DNA of 64,000 bases from NCBI GenBank assembly GCA_021292165.1, contig JAHFWL010000230.1, positions 169,943 through 233,942 of the forward strand, in the 5' to 3' direction. The notes below the pieces were generated by a model. That model was not told where the DNA came from, ran no database searches, and saw only the letters and a list, made by a program, of their open reading frames with translations. Of the stretch, positions 22,506-32,909 are shown piece by piece. Positions within the stretch are counted from its first letter, which is position 1; each line of letters starts with the position of its first letter. The translations under genes were made by a program, and so were the position numbers. Source of the DNA: Shinisaurus crocodilurus. Taxonomy: Eukaryota; Chordata; Lepidosauria; Squamata; Shinisauridae.

Positions 22506-22873
22506 ATTCGGAGAATAAAATGAAAATAGGCCTACTGCGGTTTTACGTTTCCGCACAATATTTATGTGGCGACACAGTCTGAGGAAAGCACCCCTGCCTA
22601 GTAAGGTCAAAAGTTCTGAAAATGCTGGTTTTCTAATGCTTTTCTGGATAACACATTTTGTCAAGACCGCTTTACCACTGGGAAGCGGGGGGAGAAAGTC
22701 ATCGCATAATAGTCGAAAGTATCTGCCCTTAGTTTCGTGGTACTGAGCCAGTTTTCACATGTTGGAATATCAGCTCCCACAGCTCACTTCAGTCTTGCTT
22801 CTGTTCAGAGGCTGAAGCAGAGCCAAAACAAAACGACCCCGTTTTTGCTGCCCGATCCATGGGCAGCAAAATT

Positions 22874-22874
<1 letters not shown>

Positions 22875-22906
<32 letters not shown>
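22875..22906. repeat. (GT)n microsatellite
   Basis: About 16 GT units. Confidence 0.95.
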
Positions 22907-22907
<1 letters not shown>

Positions 22908-23203
22908 ATTTTGGTGATTTTGTAAAGGTGGAGACAAAATCCTCCCTCTCACCCCAGCTACGGTTGCTCCTCTTAGAAGCTGGGCCATCATTTTTCCCCA
23001 CCCTATAATGCCACTATAGGCAACACAGAGGAATTCTGGGGGGGAAATAGCTGCCAAGAACAGCCCTACTGCAAAACATGTGGTAGTAGTAAGAGAAAAG
23101 TGATAAGTAGCTTTCAGCCCCCCAAATGGTCTGAAAGCTCAAACTTTCAAGCCACATTTAGATTGTGTCCCTGTTGCAGTATTTTAGGAATGACTAGCTA
23201 GAC

Positions 23204-23339
23204 CAGCCTTCCCTAACCTGGTGCCCTCTACTTCTTTCGGACTATGGTGCCTAGGAGCCCTGACTATTGGCTACGCTGGCTGGGCTGACTGGAGTCGACG
23301 CCCAAAACATCCAGAGGGCACCAAGGTTGGGGAAGGCTG
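23204..23339. mobile_element. Fold-back hAT MITE, family 2
   Basis: CAGCCTTCCCTAACCTGGTG is mirrored by CACCAAGGTTGGGGAAGGCTG (less its ends). Flanks agctagac and agctagag form a 7/8 duplication. Confidence 0.85.
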
Positions 23340-25015
23340 AGCTAGAGTGTTTGGCTGGAAGGCCTTCTTCGTGGTAGAGCAAAGGGAGCTTCACGGAATA
23401 CTCCAAGCCCTTGAAAGAGCGTGGGAGGGAGGCCGTGAGACCACGTGGACTAGACTTGCTCCCTATTGGTGATGTACACATCACCACTGTGGCCACTGAC
23501 CCAACTGCCCATGCTGGAAAATCTTCCCCGCTGTCCATGTGTTCTGCCGGCATGGGGAAAGCTCTACATAAGCACATACCAATTTACATGTGTATCGCTC
23601 CTCCATGCAATGGGGGATCTGGGGTAGTGCCCTTTCCCACACCGGCTGAACAGGAAGACAGAGGGGAAGTGTTTCAGTTGCAGGCATGGCTGCAGGGCAT
23701 GGCAGGGCAGGGCTAGCCTTTTGGGGTGTGTGTGTTTGTGTGTACCTCCCTATTCTCTCCTATGAACAAGGAATTAATATTGCTGTAAATACCTCGGAAA
23801 CTTGACTGTTTAAACATCCCCTTAATTATGAATACCCGCCTGATCTTCAGCACTCCTTTAGGAAAAGACTGCTGTTTGTTTTATTGTTTGCTTTGCTTTT
23901 AATTTTGTTGTTATTTTTATTTCTATCGCAGGCTGCCTCGCATCTGATTTTATCATAGAATTGTGGGATATAAATGTCCAAACAAAGAAGCATTTGTTTC
24001 ACATTATTCCTGTTAACTTTGATGGAGACAAACATTACTGGGATTAGTCAGTTCAGGGCTACCGGCCTCTTTTGCCACTTATCCAGAAGAAAAAGAAATG
24101 CACAGATGGAGGACATACACAAGCTCTGTTGAAACAAAAGAAGTTTCCTCAGCAGCTGTGCAAGCTGAATTGCTCCCAGTGCTAAAGGGGCTTGTACTGT
24201 TGCTTCAGTTCAAGACTAAACACATTTCCTTGTAACCAAGGTCCACTGATTACAAATTATTTGCAAGTAAGTGATCTTAGGATCACAGCACAAGTCATGA
24301 CTTTTCAGTATGGTCTGGCATTTCACTTTGCCGTCACAAGGCTTCTGGTCTGTGGTGGACTAAAATGTCTTCCCACGATGAGAAGTTCAGGCAGGAAAAC
24401 CACCACCGTTCCCCCCATGTGACCACACACGGCCCATGACCTCAAACCCGCTCATATCAAGTAGCTCTTCAGGTTTTTTCCAATAAGGTAACTTACCAGA
24501 CAAAATAACGTGAATCCAGGCACTTCAAACCTTAGACAACCTACTGGGCCACTCTCTTTCCTCAAGTTACAGTAATGGCAAAGAAATTGGCCTAAACAAA
24601 GCAAAACTGTTCCTATGGATCCATCATTTTTGTGCTTTGCTGACCATGTTGGTATCTGTATCTCTTTCCCAATGAACATCTTCATGAGACAGCCTTACTT
24701 AAAGGTAACTGAAAACCACTTCCAAGTTGTGAGTTCCCATGCCATTACATCTCTAAGCTTCTTACTACATGCACTGGCCCAGTTGCATGGGGAGTCTCCA
24801 TACGAGTGTCAGCAATTCTCAGGAACATACAGTGCTAGCTTCAAGCTGAATAGTATTTTATCCTGTCCTTCAAATAACATTTACACCAGGGTAGCTTACA
24901 CACCATAAAAACCATACAAGGAGCAATAATTAAATAGAGCAGGTAAATGCAGCATAAAAATCAATCCACTTAAGAGTTAAAAGTTCTTACAAGGCCAAGG
25001 AAAATAAAAAAAAGG
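23340..25015. other. Intronic sequence
   Basis: No gene seen. About 24840-24940 looks like a decayed L2 3' UTR on the minus strand. Confidence 0.45.
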
Positions 25016-25017
25016 TA

Positions 25018-25845
25018 CAGTAATACCTTGGATTGCAAGTAACTTGGTTTGAGAGTGTTTTGCAAGACAAGCACATTTTTAAATATTTATTTATATTTAT
25101 ATATCAAATGCCCGTAAAACTTGCTCACCCTTGCATCTTGGTCTCAATTTTGAATTTCCAAAAAGTGCTAGATATCTGAGTAATCTATCCATCTCAAAAT
25201 ATCGGCAGGTCTTTTCAAGAGCCAGATTTAATTGCTTACCATCTGCGGTTTTAGATGGGCGCTATTATGGCGTTCCATACAAAAACCGATTATGTCCCTG
25301 TAATGAACAAGAAATTGAAACTCTGGAGCATATTCTTTTTGTATGTAATTTCTACAGGGACAAGCGTACGAGACTTATTTGCCCAGAAATGAGAAAATTC
25401 CCTGGAAGGTCCTTGGGATGGTATTTAAAATATTTTTTAACTGATACAAACAAGTCCATCACAGAGCTAGTGGCCAAGTTCCTTTTTTCTGCACAGAAAA
25501 CGCGTAGGTTGATTCTTGTGTCTGATTTAAAATTTTAAAATTGCTTTTAGGATATGTAACTTTACAAATTGGTTAAATTGTTTTATATGTTTACATGAGT
25601 TGTGTTGGGTCTGTGACCGCATAATAAAGATTGATTGATTGATTGAATATTTATTTATTTATTTATTACTTGATATACAAGTGACGTCTTGCAATACAGG
25701 TACTGTAGTACGGCTTACAAGCAGAGGCTTAAATTAAAAATCTCTGTACAATTTTGTTGGGGGGGATTTCGTTTTGATATAAGAGTGTTTTGGATTACAA
25801 GCACGTTTCCGGAATGAATTATGCTCTCAATCCAAGGTATGACTG
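25018..25845. mobile_element. Tigger-like (TcMar) element split by a LINE insertion
   Basis: The termini CAGTAATACCTTGGATTG and CAATCCAAGGTATGACTG are inverted and flanked by TA (25016-25017 and 25846-25847). The LINE fragment occupies the centre. Confidence 0.75.
25093..25648 (+). mobile_element. LINE 3' fragment with zinc-knuckle-like C-terminus
   Basis: The frame at 25131-25538 (135 codons) encodes a Cys/His pattern LCPCNEQEIETLEHILFVC typical of the C-terminal region of some LINE polymerases. It ends with ATAATAAAGATTGATTGATT, a short-repeat tail. ATATTTATTTAT words on both sides may be the target duplication. The clade is not assigned. Confidence 0.7.
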
Positions 25846-25879
25846 TATTTGCCTAGAGCCAAAAAGGATTCTAATATAT

Positions 25880-26060
25880 GTACCGGGGGAGCTTCTCTGG
25901 GGGCAGCATTCCACAGATGGGGTGCAACCACTAAGAAGGCTCTCTCCCCAGTTGCCTACTAGCATACTTCATTCAGTGGGAGACATGGAGAAGAGTCTCT
26001 GACAATGGCTTTAAGGAATAGGCAGCCTAATATGGAGATAAGATAATCCTTTTGGTGGAG
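25880..26060 (-). mobile_element. Probable L2 fragment (decayed)
   Basis: GCAGCATTCCACAGATGGGG and CTAAGAAGGCTCTCTCCCCA resemble the antisense of the L2 C-terminal coding region seen at 31311-32051. Confidence 0.5.
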
Positions 26061-26247
26061 ATACAGTTTATGTAATTAGGTCAGTGCACACAGCAAGAGC
26101 TTATAAATGCATATGGCCTCTACAAGGAACACCATCATGTAGAAGTGGGTTTTGACAACCACCACATGGGAGAGACATATATGAAACTACTTGCTTGGAT
26201 TTGTCTCTAGAACCACAATTGAGGTTATGAGGCTGCATATCAATGTA

Positions 26248-26436
26248 TAAAGCTGCCATAAAATGAGTCAAACCACTGATCCATGCAGCCTAGTACTGTC
26301 TACTCTGACCTCCAGTGGCTTTCTAAAGTCTCCAAGCAAGCCTCTTTTTAAGCCCTACCTGGAAATGCCAGGGGTTGAGTCTGAGACCAACTGCAGGCAA
26401 AGCATTTTGCTCTACCACTAAACAATGCCCCCTCCC
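26248..26436 (-). mobile_element. tRNA-derived SINE, family B
   Basis: TAAAGCTGCCATAAAATGAG through TGCCAGGGGTTGAGTCTGAG to TTGCTCTACCACTAAACAAT, read in antisense. Its head lies inside the first copy of the 428-bp duplication. Confidence 0.75.
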
Positions 26437-26753
26437 CAAATGACTCACTTTGGACATTTGCACTAAAATAGTCTTTTGGAGTGAACTCATTGTGTTATTT
26501 AAGAGCACTTTCCCCTACAGAAGCATCAGGGTCAAAGGTGAATCCGGCAATCTGACCCCTCCATCAGGTTGGCCAAGACCAACTTCCATTTGGCTTCTCC
26601 CATCACAGGAATCTCTCCTGCAGCGGCCATTATACATGGTCATTACATGGTGTGTTGTTGTTTTTAATATAACAATATAAAAGAGATGGTATCTGAATTT
26701 TTCTTCTTCCCTCCATATCCCCTCTGCTTTCTCTATTTTACACATTAGGCTGC
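26326..26753. repeat. 428-bp tandem duplication, copy 1
   Basis: The unit runs from AAGTCTCCAAGCAAGCC to TTAGGCTGC and repeats with a period of exactly 428. Translations in several frames are identical between copies over long stretches, so identity looks complete. Confidence 0.95.
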
Positions 26754-27181
26754 AAGTCTCCAAGCAAGCCTCTTTTTAAGCCCTACCTGGAAATGCCAGG
26801 GGTTGAGTCTGAGACCAACTGCAGGCAAAGCATTTTGCTCTACCACTAAACAATGCCCCCTCCCCAAATGACTCACTTTGGACATTTGCACTAAAATAGT
26901 CTTTTGGAGTGAACTCATTGTGTTATTTAAGAGCACTTTCCCCTACAGAAGCATCAGGGTCAAAGGTGAATCCGGCAATCTGACCCCTCCATCAGGTTGG
27001 CCAAGACCAACTTCCATTTGGCTTCTCCCATCACAGGAATCTCTCCTGCAGCGGCCATTATACATGGTCATTACATGGTGTGTTGTTGTTTTTAATATAA
27101 CAATATAAAAGAGATGGTATCTGAATTTTTCTTCTTCCCTCCATATCCCCTCTGCTTTCTCTATTTTACACATTAGGCTGC
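26754..27181. repeat. 428-bp tandem duplication, copy 2
   Basis: Second copy, ending 156 bp before the SETBP1 exon donor. It contains a second copy of the SINE head. Confidence 0.95.
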
Positions 27182-27329
27182 AAGCCATTATTTAAAATAG
27201 TAAATCACCTTGAGTGGATTGTCAGAACAGCAGTATATAAATGCAGTAGATAAACAAATATACATAAAAATGTGCAGTTGCAAGGGGGGGGGGATAAGAT
27301 ATTGCAAAGAGAGAAGCATATATTTTCAG

Positions 27330-27340
27330 ATTCTTACCTG
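27330..27340 (-). other. SETBP1: Splice donor of the SETBP1 large exon
   Basis: On the minus strand the exon ends CTTCAG followed by GTAAGAA, a near-consensus U1 site. The intron starts at 27337. The final exon base G starts a split glycine codon (phase 1), consistent with the SSYDSS...G context in mammals. Confidence 0.95.
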
Positions 27341-30300
27341 AAGCAGCTGAGGAATCATAGGAACTCCTGTCCTTCCTACTTGTTCTGAAGGTCTGAAGGT
27401 CCTTCTCCCTGTATGTTCCGAATCCTTCAAAACTCCTCCTTTTGCTTCCACCCCCGTCATTGTCCCGCTTTTCGGTCAAGGAATTAATCTCGCCAAACAC
27501 GTCCAAGGACTCAGATCTTGCACTGCTCTCGTTGTTCCCAGAGTACCTCTTCATGCACGAGTCAACAGGATCGTTACTCAAGCCGCCTTTATCCTTACTC
27601 TGCACCCACTGTTGGGTGTCAGAGATTGACAACGTAGACAAGGTATCCACTTCAAAATTGCTCTTGGAACCTTTGTGCCCGGTTTCACAATGCTGGTGCT
27701 TCTGTTTCTCTTTATGCTTGCTTTTCTCATTCAACAAGGAGAGGTCTTTGTCTGAGACATTTAATCTTTCACTTACTGAATGGCTGGAGAAGCCAGTGGA
27801 CTTGCTAGCGAAGAGACTGCTCAAGTCATCATGAGCCCCCAATATCCGCTCGTCCTTGTGTTTGTGCTTATGTTTGTGTTTCCTTTTGTGGAGTCGGCCA
27901 CTGGGCATGTTTGTCCCTGCAACCTTTGGAGAGGTCAATGAAGAATGCACATCCCCAAGGCCCATCCCTACAGGTGTTTGCAGATGAACACCGTGCTTTA
28001 CTTTATGCTTGGCAGTATTGGGCATCTTCATGTGAGAGCTAGCATGGAACTGGGGAGGGGGAACAGTAGGTCTCATAAATGGAGAAGCTGCTCCAAGTGT
28101 GTGGGACAAGTACAAAGGAGCTGGGTACTGACTGTAGTAACCAAGATTCATCATAGGCATTGATGTGTAAGGCATTCCATAGGGTGCATAGTAACTCCCG
28201 CTGGGAATAGGGTAACCAAACCCTTGTAAGAAAGGCACCTTTGTCATGGTGTCATTGGTTTTGGCAGGTCTACCACGCTTCTTCTTAGACTTCATGTCAG
28301 AGGTCCTGCGAAGATACAGCAATGGGTCATACTGGATATATGGCACAGGGTAATAGTGATCGAAGTTAATCCTAAAAATGCTGGGATACGGATTTTCATG
28401 GTAAAATGTGTAGCTCCTGTGAGAAATCCTGAACACTTGGAACTTGCTGATGAGCTCTTCCAGATCCGCCAGGAACTGGAGGTCATCTCTGTTCTGCAGG
28501 TTTTTCCTCTTCCTCTTGTGCTTTGGTTTCTTCATGGTCTCATGAGAGAGAAAGTTATCAACAATTAGGTGCTTCTGACGGTGACTATGCCTGTTCTTAG
28601 TGCTGGTGTCAGATTGAATGGCCTCCGGATTGTCCAGGCTGCAGAAATCAAATGAGTATCTCCTACGAGATTCCGAAGTCTTCTCTGCTTGGTCAGAGGT
28701 ACTGTTGTTGTCAGTACCGATCCCACTATCACTCGGTATGGTTTCCTCACTGTGAGACTCACTCACCGGAGACAGTGTGACTTCCTTTAGGGAACCTATA
28801 TCACAAAGGTGGGAAGGAGAATTCGCCATGAGCCTGGGCGGGGACAACTTCCAAGTCCCGCTGTGTATTCCTTTCTGAGTTTTTGTGGGAAGAGCGCTGA
28901 TGGGCTGTAGATTTGGCATAGTCTTTAACTCTGAAAAGTTTGTTTCAGTGCTGGCAGGACTAAGGTTGCCATTAGACCCTACTAACTGCGTTGAAAGCGG
29001 ATGAAGAGCTGCTGGTGATGATGCCACAAGTGACTGCAAGGTGGAAGGCACTGCTGGGTTTTCTGGCTGGCTGGATACAGGCCTCAAATGTTTGATGGCT
29101 GTTTTCGGTTCTTCCATTGGGGGCTGCAACTCAGATCTTGGCTTCCTTCCCCTTTTCTTGCCGATGTAGATTGTCCCCCTCTTGCTCACATTTATTTGCT
29201 TCCCTAGTCTGGCATCAAGGGTTGGAGCCCCTGTACTGGCCGGTGGCTGTGTTTTTGTTTTCAAAGCAATGTTACTAGAGCAGGATAAGATCTGGCTCAA
29301 AAGGTTTTTCCTCTTGAGAGTCTTCATTTTGTTGATGGTCTTGATGGTCTTCTTATCCAACACACCGAGCTTGCCAACCTTTTTGTGAAATTTCAGCTCA
29401 CTGATGGAATTATCTTCTCCTGGAGCCATTTGGGCCAATTTCACCAAGTTCCGTCGCCTCTTCCTTTTTTTTGTACCAGGAAATTCCCGATTGATTGGAC
29501 TGACCGGGCTGGTGGACGTTCCTTCATGGATGGTTTCGACAGTGAGCAAAGGTTGTTTCTTTGGTCGCCCCCTCTTCTTCTTGATGGGAGTAATCACAGT
29601 AAGACTGTCTGTATTGGTATACAGAGGACTTGATGGAGTTATGGGATAAGCTGAGGGAGGTTCTACCATCAGTTTCTCAGAGGGGCCTAGAGAAGGTTCC
29701 CGGAGCACATTTTTAGGTTTGCTGCAAGTCCACCTTCGTTTTGCTGAAAACTTTGGATGCTGAACTTCTGGTTGTTTGGTGGGTGTCGGGATATCATTTG
29801 TCACTGAAGCAGATGTCACAGTTGTGGACTTTCTGAGTCTGGTAGCATTGGTTGAGGGAGGCTTATTGATTACCTCATTGTTTTCCACTGGTGCCAATGG
29901 AGACTCACTCTCAGTAGCTTTCACTTGCTTTGTGACTCGCAGATCTTTCTTGCACACCTCTGCTTGTGAGTTAGTCCTATTGGCAGCATCACTGCTCACA
30001 GAATGTCCAGAAGGTGGGGTTTTCTCTGCAACATTCCGGTCAACAGCCATTTTTGCAGATTGCCGTTTCTTCCTTTTGTGACCAGGCGGCTCCACTGTTG
30101 GTGTCTTGATTGGGATAGTAATTCGTACGTGACTAGCATCATTTTCAGAACTGTTGGCGGAGTTCGGGCTTTGCCTGGGGGGTGACGGCTTGGTTGCATT
30201 GGGTTCTTTTTTCCCTTCCACGTTGTCATGGGTTTTGGCTTCAAATGACTTCTGAGCATTTTTCACCCATTCTATGTCTGTGTTTTGGATGGTTTGGTTG

Positions 30301-30791
30301 ATTACGTCTTTTTTACTGGACTTTTTCTTTGTGCTGCCAGTGGGTTGATCGGGGGCTTCCATTTGTCCCCCTCCCTCCTGACTCACTAGCGGTGAAAAGC
30401 CATTGCAATCAGACAGATTGTTAGGCTGGGAAGTTACACTGAGAGGATTTGACCCTGGGACTGCACTGCTTGCAGCACGGTCTTTGTTATTACTGCTTGG
30501 CAACTGACCCCATGTGTTGCTGGCATTGGATTTCTTAGCTGGGGACTTGCCGAAAGATACCGTGGGCTCCAAAGCAGGGATCCTGGCGGAACCAGGGGCT
30601 TCTCGATTTGGCTCTGGGGCAATGAAGCAGGTTTGGGAGGCTGATCCAGATTCAGAGCTCATTGACCAGTCGAGATGATGCTGGTTGTTGCTTTTTTGCT
30701 GGTGCCGTGATTTTAAGGTGTCACTGGTGAAGTCCTGTTGCAGGGTTGGATCATAGTGCACAGCAGAATGCTTCTGCAGCCTTTCATAAAC
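27338..30791 (-). CDS. SETBP1: SETBP1 large internal exon (equivalent of mammalian exon 4), partial CDS
   Basis: This exon encodes 1151 codons plus one base of SET-binding protein 1, a nuclear AT-hook DNA-binding protein that binds SET and recruits HCF1/KMT2A-type chromatin complexes (family knowledge). Translation from 30791 begins [14 protein letters not shown] and ends SSYDSSAAS before the donor. In exon codons it shows an AT-hook KKKRGRPKK at 404-412, an AT-hook-like KKRGRKPR at 545-552, the SKI-homologous region at about 526-737, the degron DSGIGTD at 688-694, DHYY at 811-814, a second AT-hook KKKRGRPAK at 836-844, and a basic His/Lys run near the C-terminal third. Landmarks sit at human numbering minus 180, so few net indels exist. 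The frame is open throughout. The open frame extends beyond both splice sites to 30887 and 27222, but those parts are intronic. The N-terminal exons, most of the SET-binding region, the third AT-hook and the Pro-rich C-terminus lie outside the window. Confidence 0.97.
28260..28286 (-). other. SETBP1: SETBP1 AT-hook 2
   Basis: KKKRGRPAK is a canonical AT-hook at exon codons 836-844, matching human residue 1016 onward. Confidence 0.93.
28350..28361 (-). other. SETBP1: HCF1-binding motif DHYY of SETBP1
   Basis: The tetrapeptide DHYY fits the (D/E)HxY HCF1-binding motif and sits at exon codons 811-814, equivalent to human 991-994. The surrounding tyrosine-rich block [16 protein letters not shown] is intact. 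Confidence 0.85.
28710..28730 (-). other. SETBP1: SETBP1 phosphodegron DSGIGTD
   Basis: The codons read D-S-G-I-G-T-D, the beta-TrCP (SCF) recognition motif DSGxxS/T-like that controls SETBP1 turnover. In human this is the D868-S869-G870-I871 hotspot mutated in Schinzel-Giedion syndrome and myeloid neoplasms (established knowledge). All hotspot residues are intact here. Confidence 0.95.
29136..29159 (-). other. SETBP1: SETBP1 AT-hook-like basic patch
   Basis: KKRGRKPR resembles an AT-hook but has RGRKP in place of RGRP, so it may act as a weak hook or a nuclear localisation signal. It is conserved with the human protein. Confidence 0.6.
29556..29582 (-). other. SETBP1: SETBP1 AT-hook 1
   Basis: KKKRGRPKK with the GRP core flanked by lysines is a canonical AT-hook for minor-groove binding of AT-rich DNA. 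It is at exon codons 404-412, matching human residue 584 onward. Confidence 0.93.
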
Positions 30792-30818
30792 CTGGGAAGG
30801 AGAAGAACGGAGAACGTT
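30792..30818 (-). other. SETBP1: Splice acceptor of the SETBP1 large exon
   Basis: Read on the minus strand, a C/T-rich tract (TTCTTCTCCTTCCCAG) ends at 30792 and the exon starts with GTT at 30791. An ATAAC motif about 25 bases upstream (A near 30817) is a candidate branch point. The acceptor is phase 0, which matches the point where homology to SETBP1 begins. Confidence 0.93.
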
Positions 30819-31184
30819 ATGTCTTCTGAACCCCCAAAACATCAGGAAGTTCCCTTCCCCCCCCTTACAATCAAACAATACAACCATTTTGGTATGCTCT
30901 TTACAAGAACATTGCTAAATTTTTATCCTAAATAGAAATTATCAAGCGATGCAAGTTACCCTTAAAGTAAAAACAACCATCAAACAAACAAAACAAAAAC
31001 ACATGGATGCTGAGTTCACATGAACACAGTAGGACAACATTAGCTACTTTTGTAGGGGCTTGTTCATTAAGAAAGCACCTCACATTTGAATTATTTGTTC
31101 ACTCTTTGGGTAAGGAGTTCCCCATTTCACACAAAGAATTTCCTTGGTTGGGGGAGAAATGCACAGTTATCTTACAGTTCCCTT

Positions 31185-32051
31185 ATTATTTATTATTAAT
31201 ATTTATTTATTGCCCATCTGGCCGGCCACCGGCCACCCTGGGCGATGTACACAGAATAAAATACATAAATGCAATAAAATACATTAAAACAATATAAAAA
31301 TTTTAAAATCTTAACCCACCCCATATTCCCGCCTGAACAACCAGGTTTTTAATGAGCGACAGAAGCTCATCAGAGAGGGGGCATGGCGGAGGTCACTCGG
31401 GAGAGAGTTCCACAGTACGGGGGCCGCCACAGAAAAGGCCCTCTTCCTCGTCCCCACCAGTCTAGCTGCTCTGGCTGAAGGGACAAGGAGAAGGCCATCC
31501 GTGGCAGATCTTGTTGAGCGGCCCACTTGGTGTTGCTGGAGACGCTCCTTGAGATAAACTGGACCAGAGCCGTATAGGGTTTTAAAGGTCAAAACCAACA
31601 CCTTGAATTCGGCTCGGCAAGCAACTGGTAGCCAGTGCAAATCCTTCAGCACTGGCGTGATGTGATCCCAGCGGCGGCTGCCTTTAACCAGGCGAGCCGC
31701 CGCGTTCTGTACCAGCTGCAGCTTCCGAACCGTCTTCAAGGGTAACCCCACGTAGAGTGCATTACAGTAGTCTAGGCGAGAGGAGACCAAGGCATGAACC
31801 ACTGATGGGAGCAGGTGATTAGGAAGGTAGGGGCGCAGCTGCCGTATCAGATGGAGTTGATACAGCGCTGCCCGGCTCACAGCTGCCACCTGAGCCTCCA
31901 TGGACAGCTGGGAGTCTAGAATGACTCCCAAGCTGCGGACCTGGTCCTTCAGGGGTAGATGTACCCCATTCAGCACCAGGTCAACATCCCCTAACCTCCC
32001 CTTGTCCCCCACCAGCAGTACCTCGGTCTTGTCGGGGTTCAGCTTCAGCAT
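31185..32051 (-). mobile_element. 5'-truncated L2-type LINE, young copy
   Basis: The element has an open frame over its coding part and a short 3' UTR containing the complement of CCACCCTGGGCGATGTACAC. The flanks gttccctt (31177-31184 and 32052-32059) are an 8-bp direct repeat. It sits about 0.4 kb upstream of the SETBP1 acceptor and in the same orientation as the gene. Confidence 0.88.
31311..32051 (-). CDS. L2-type LINE polymerase C-terminal ORF fragment (246 codons)
   Basis: This is the end of an L2-clade LINE polyprotein. Visible motifs are LKLNPDKTEVLLVG, SLGVILDSQLS, SRLDYCNALYVGLP, LQLVQNAAARLV, HWLPVACRAEFKVL and AAPVLWNSLP. The catalytic RT core and endonuclease lie upstream of the truncation and are absent. 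The Met is at the insertion boundary and is not a natural start. The intact frame suggests a recent insertion; it is not a host gene. Confidence 0.88.
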   Translation of the reverse strand: MLKLNPDKTEVLLVGDKGRLGDVDLVLNGVHLPLKDQVRSLGVILDSQLSMEAQVAAVSRAALYQLHLIRQLRPYLPNHLLPSVVHALVSSRLDYCNALYVGLPLKTVRKLQLVQNAAARLVKGSRRWDHITPVLKDLHWLPVACRAEFKVLVLTFKTLYGSGPVYLKERLQQHQVGRSTRSATDGLLLVPSARAARLVGTRKRAFSVAAPVLWNSLPSDLRHAPSLMSFCRSLKTWLFRREYGVG

Positions 32052-32059
32052 GTTCCCTT

Positions 32060-32774
32060 CTTCCTGTTTTCTTCCATAAACCCATGCAAGCCCTCACTGA
32101 TTTTACTACATCCATACATTGGAAGACACTGCCATAAGAAATGCCTTTGTAGAGAAGGAATGTCTATCCATTCTATGGTCAAAGAGTTTCCTCCTTATGT
32201 AAGGTTGGAAGAGCATTGCTCACAAAGTTCTCACAAGTTCTTCGAATCTCCCACTCCAGACACTTGGGGGTGGGTGGGCGCTGGAAACAATAGCTGTGGA
32301 TGATGAGACCCATTGCAAGGGAACCACTCACATGGATCAAGGACTACCTTTGGGGCACACATAAAAGATCAGGGCCTAACCAGAGAATCATGTCTTTCTC
32401 GTTCCAAAACATATAACCCATTATTTCCCATTTAATGTTTTATAAGCAGACAATATCCCTTCTTTAAAACAAATGTGACTTCTTTGCCTGTGCAGAACCT
32501 GAAAGCAGGCTCCTAGTCCTCTTTGATGAACACCAGGCTCCATGCCAATTTTTTCACTGGCTATTCTGCCTCTAGAGCTGGCATGACCAAGGCTTGGAAG
32601 ACAAGGAATGAAAAGAAGGGAAGTAGGTGGGATTTCAAAGTTGGTTCTGCCACATCCATGTGTAATACTCTATTGAGCCCACCTGACTCATCGGGCCCAC
32701 CCCATGACCTCCAGGCTTAAGTTACATTGGCAATTTTCTCCATGCTGATCAAGTTGTGCTCTTTTGGTCTAGAC
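32060..32774. other. Intronic unique sequence
   Basis: No gene or clear repeat recognised. Confidence 0.45.
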
Positions 32775-32909
32775 CAACCTTCCCCAACCTGGTGCCCTCC
32801 AGGTGTTTTGGACTAAACTCCCAGAATTCCTGACCATTTACCATGCTGGCTGAGGCTAATGGGAGTTGAAGTCCAAAAACATTGGAAGTCACCAGGTTGG
32901 GGAAGGCTG
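32775..32909. mobile_element. Fold-back hAT MITE, family 2
   Basis: CAACCTTCCCCAACCTGGTG is mirrored by ACCAGGTTGGGGAAGGCTG. The arms contain GACTAAACTCCCAGAATTCC and GGGAGTTGAAGTCC. The target duplication is not clear. Confidence 0.8.

Larger units (their letters stand above)
1..27337 (-). other. SETBP1: SETBP1 intron downstream of the large exon
   Basis: Everything below the donor belongs to the intron that follows the large exon (intron 4 by human numbering). No other exon with SETBP1 homology was seen. The next exons are presumably beyond coordinate 1 on the minus strand. The content is repeats and unique non-coding DNA listed separately. Confidence 0.85.
28581..29216 (-). other. SETBP1: SKI-homologous region of SETBP1
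   Basis: By collinearity with human residues 706-917 (recalled boundaries) this segment is the SKI-homologous region. It contains the highly conserved [20 protein letters not shown] stretch and the degron. It is the best conserved part of the exon together with the tyrosine-rich block after it. The boundaries are inferred by offset. Confidence 0.8.

Noticed and set aside
26450..27108. Two identical 76-codon frames considered as a duplicated small gene
   Set aside because: The identity follows from the 428-bp tandem DNA duplication. All frames on both strands are equally identical, so there is no coding signature.
27222..27337. 38 codons after the SETBP1 homology
   Set aside because: They follow a consensus GTAAGAA donor, are unlike SETBP1, and read into intron.
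27442..30185. Plus-strand open frames over the SETBP1 exon (up to 130 codons)
   Set aside because: They are antisense shadows of a long conserved exon with no independent family features.
30792..30887. Methionine and 32 codons preceding the SETBP1 homology in the long open frame
   Set aside because: This part lies upstream of a strong polypyrimidine tract and CAG acceptor. SETBP1 similarity begins exactly at 30791, so these codons are intronic.
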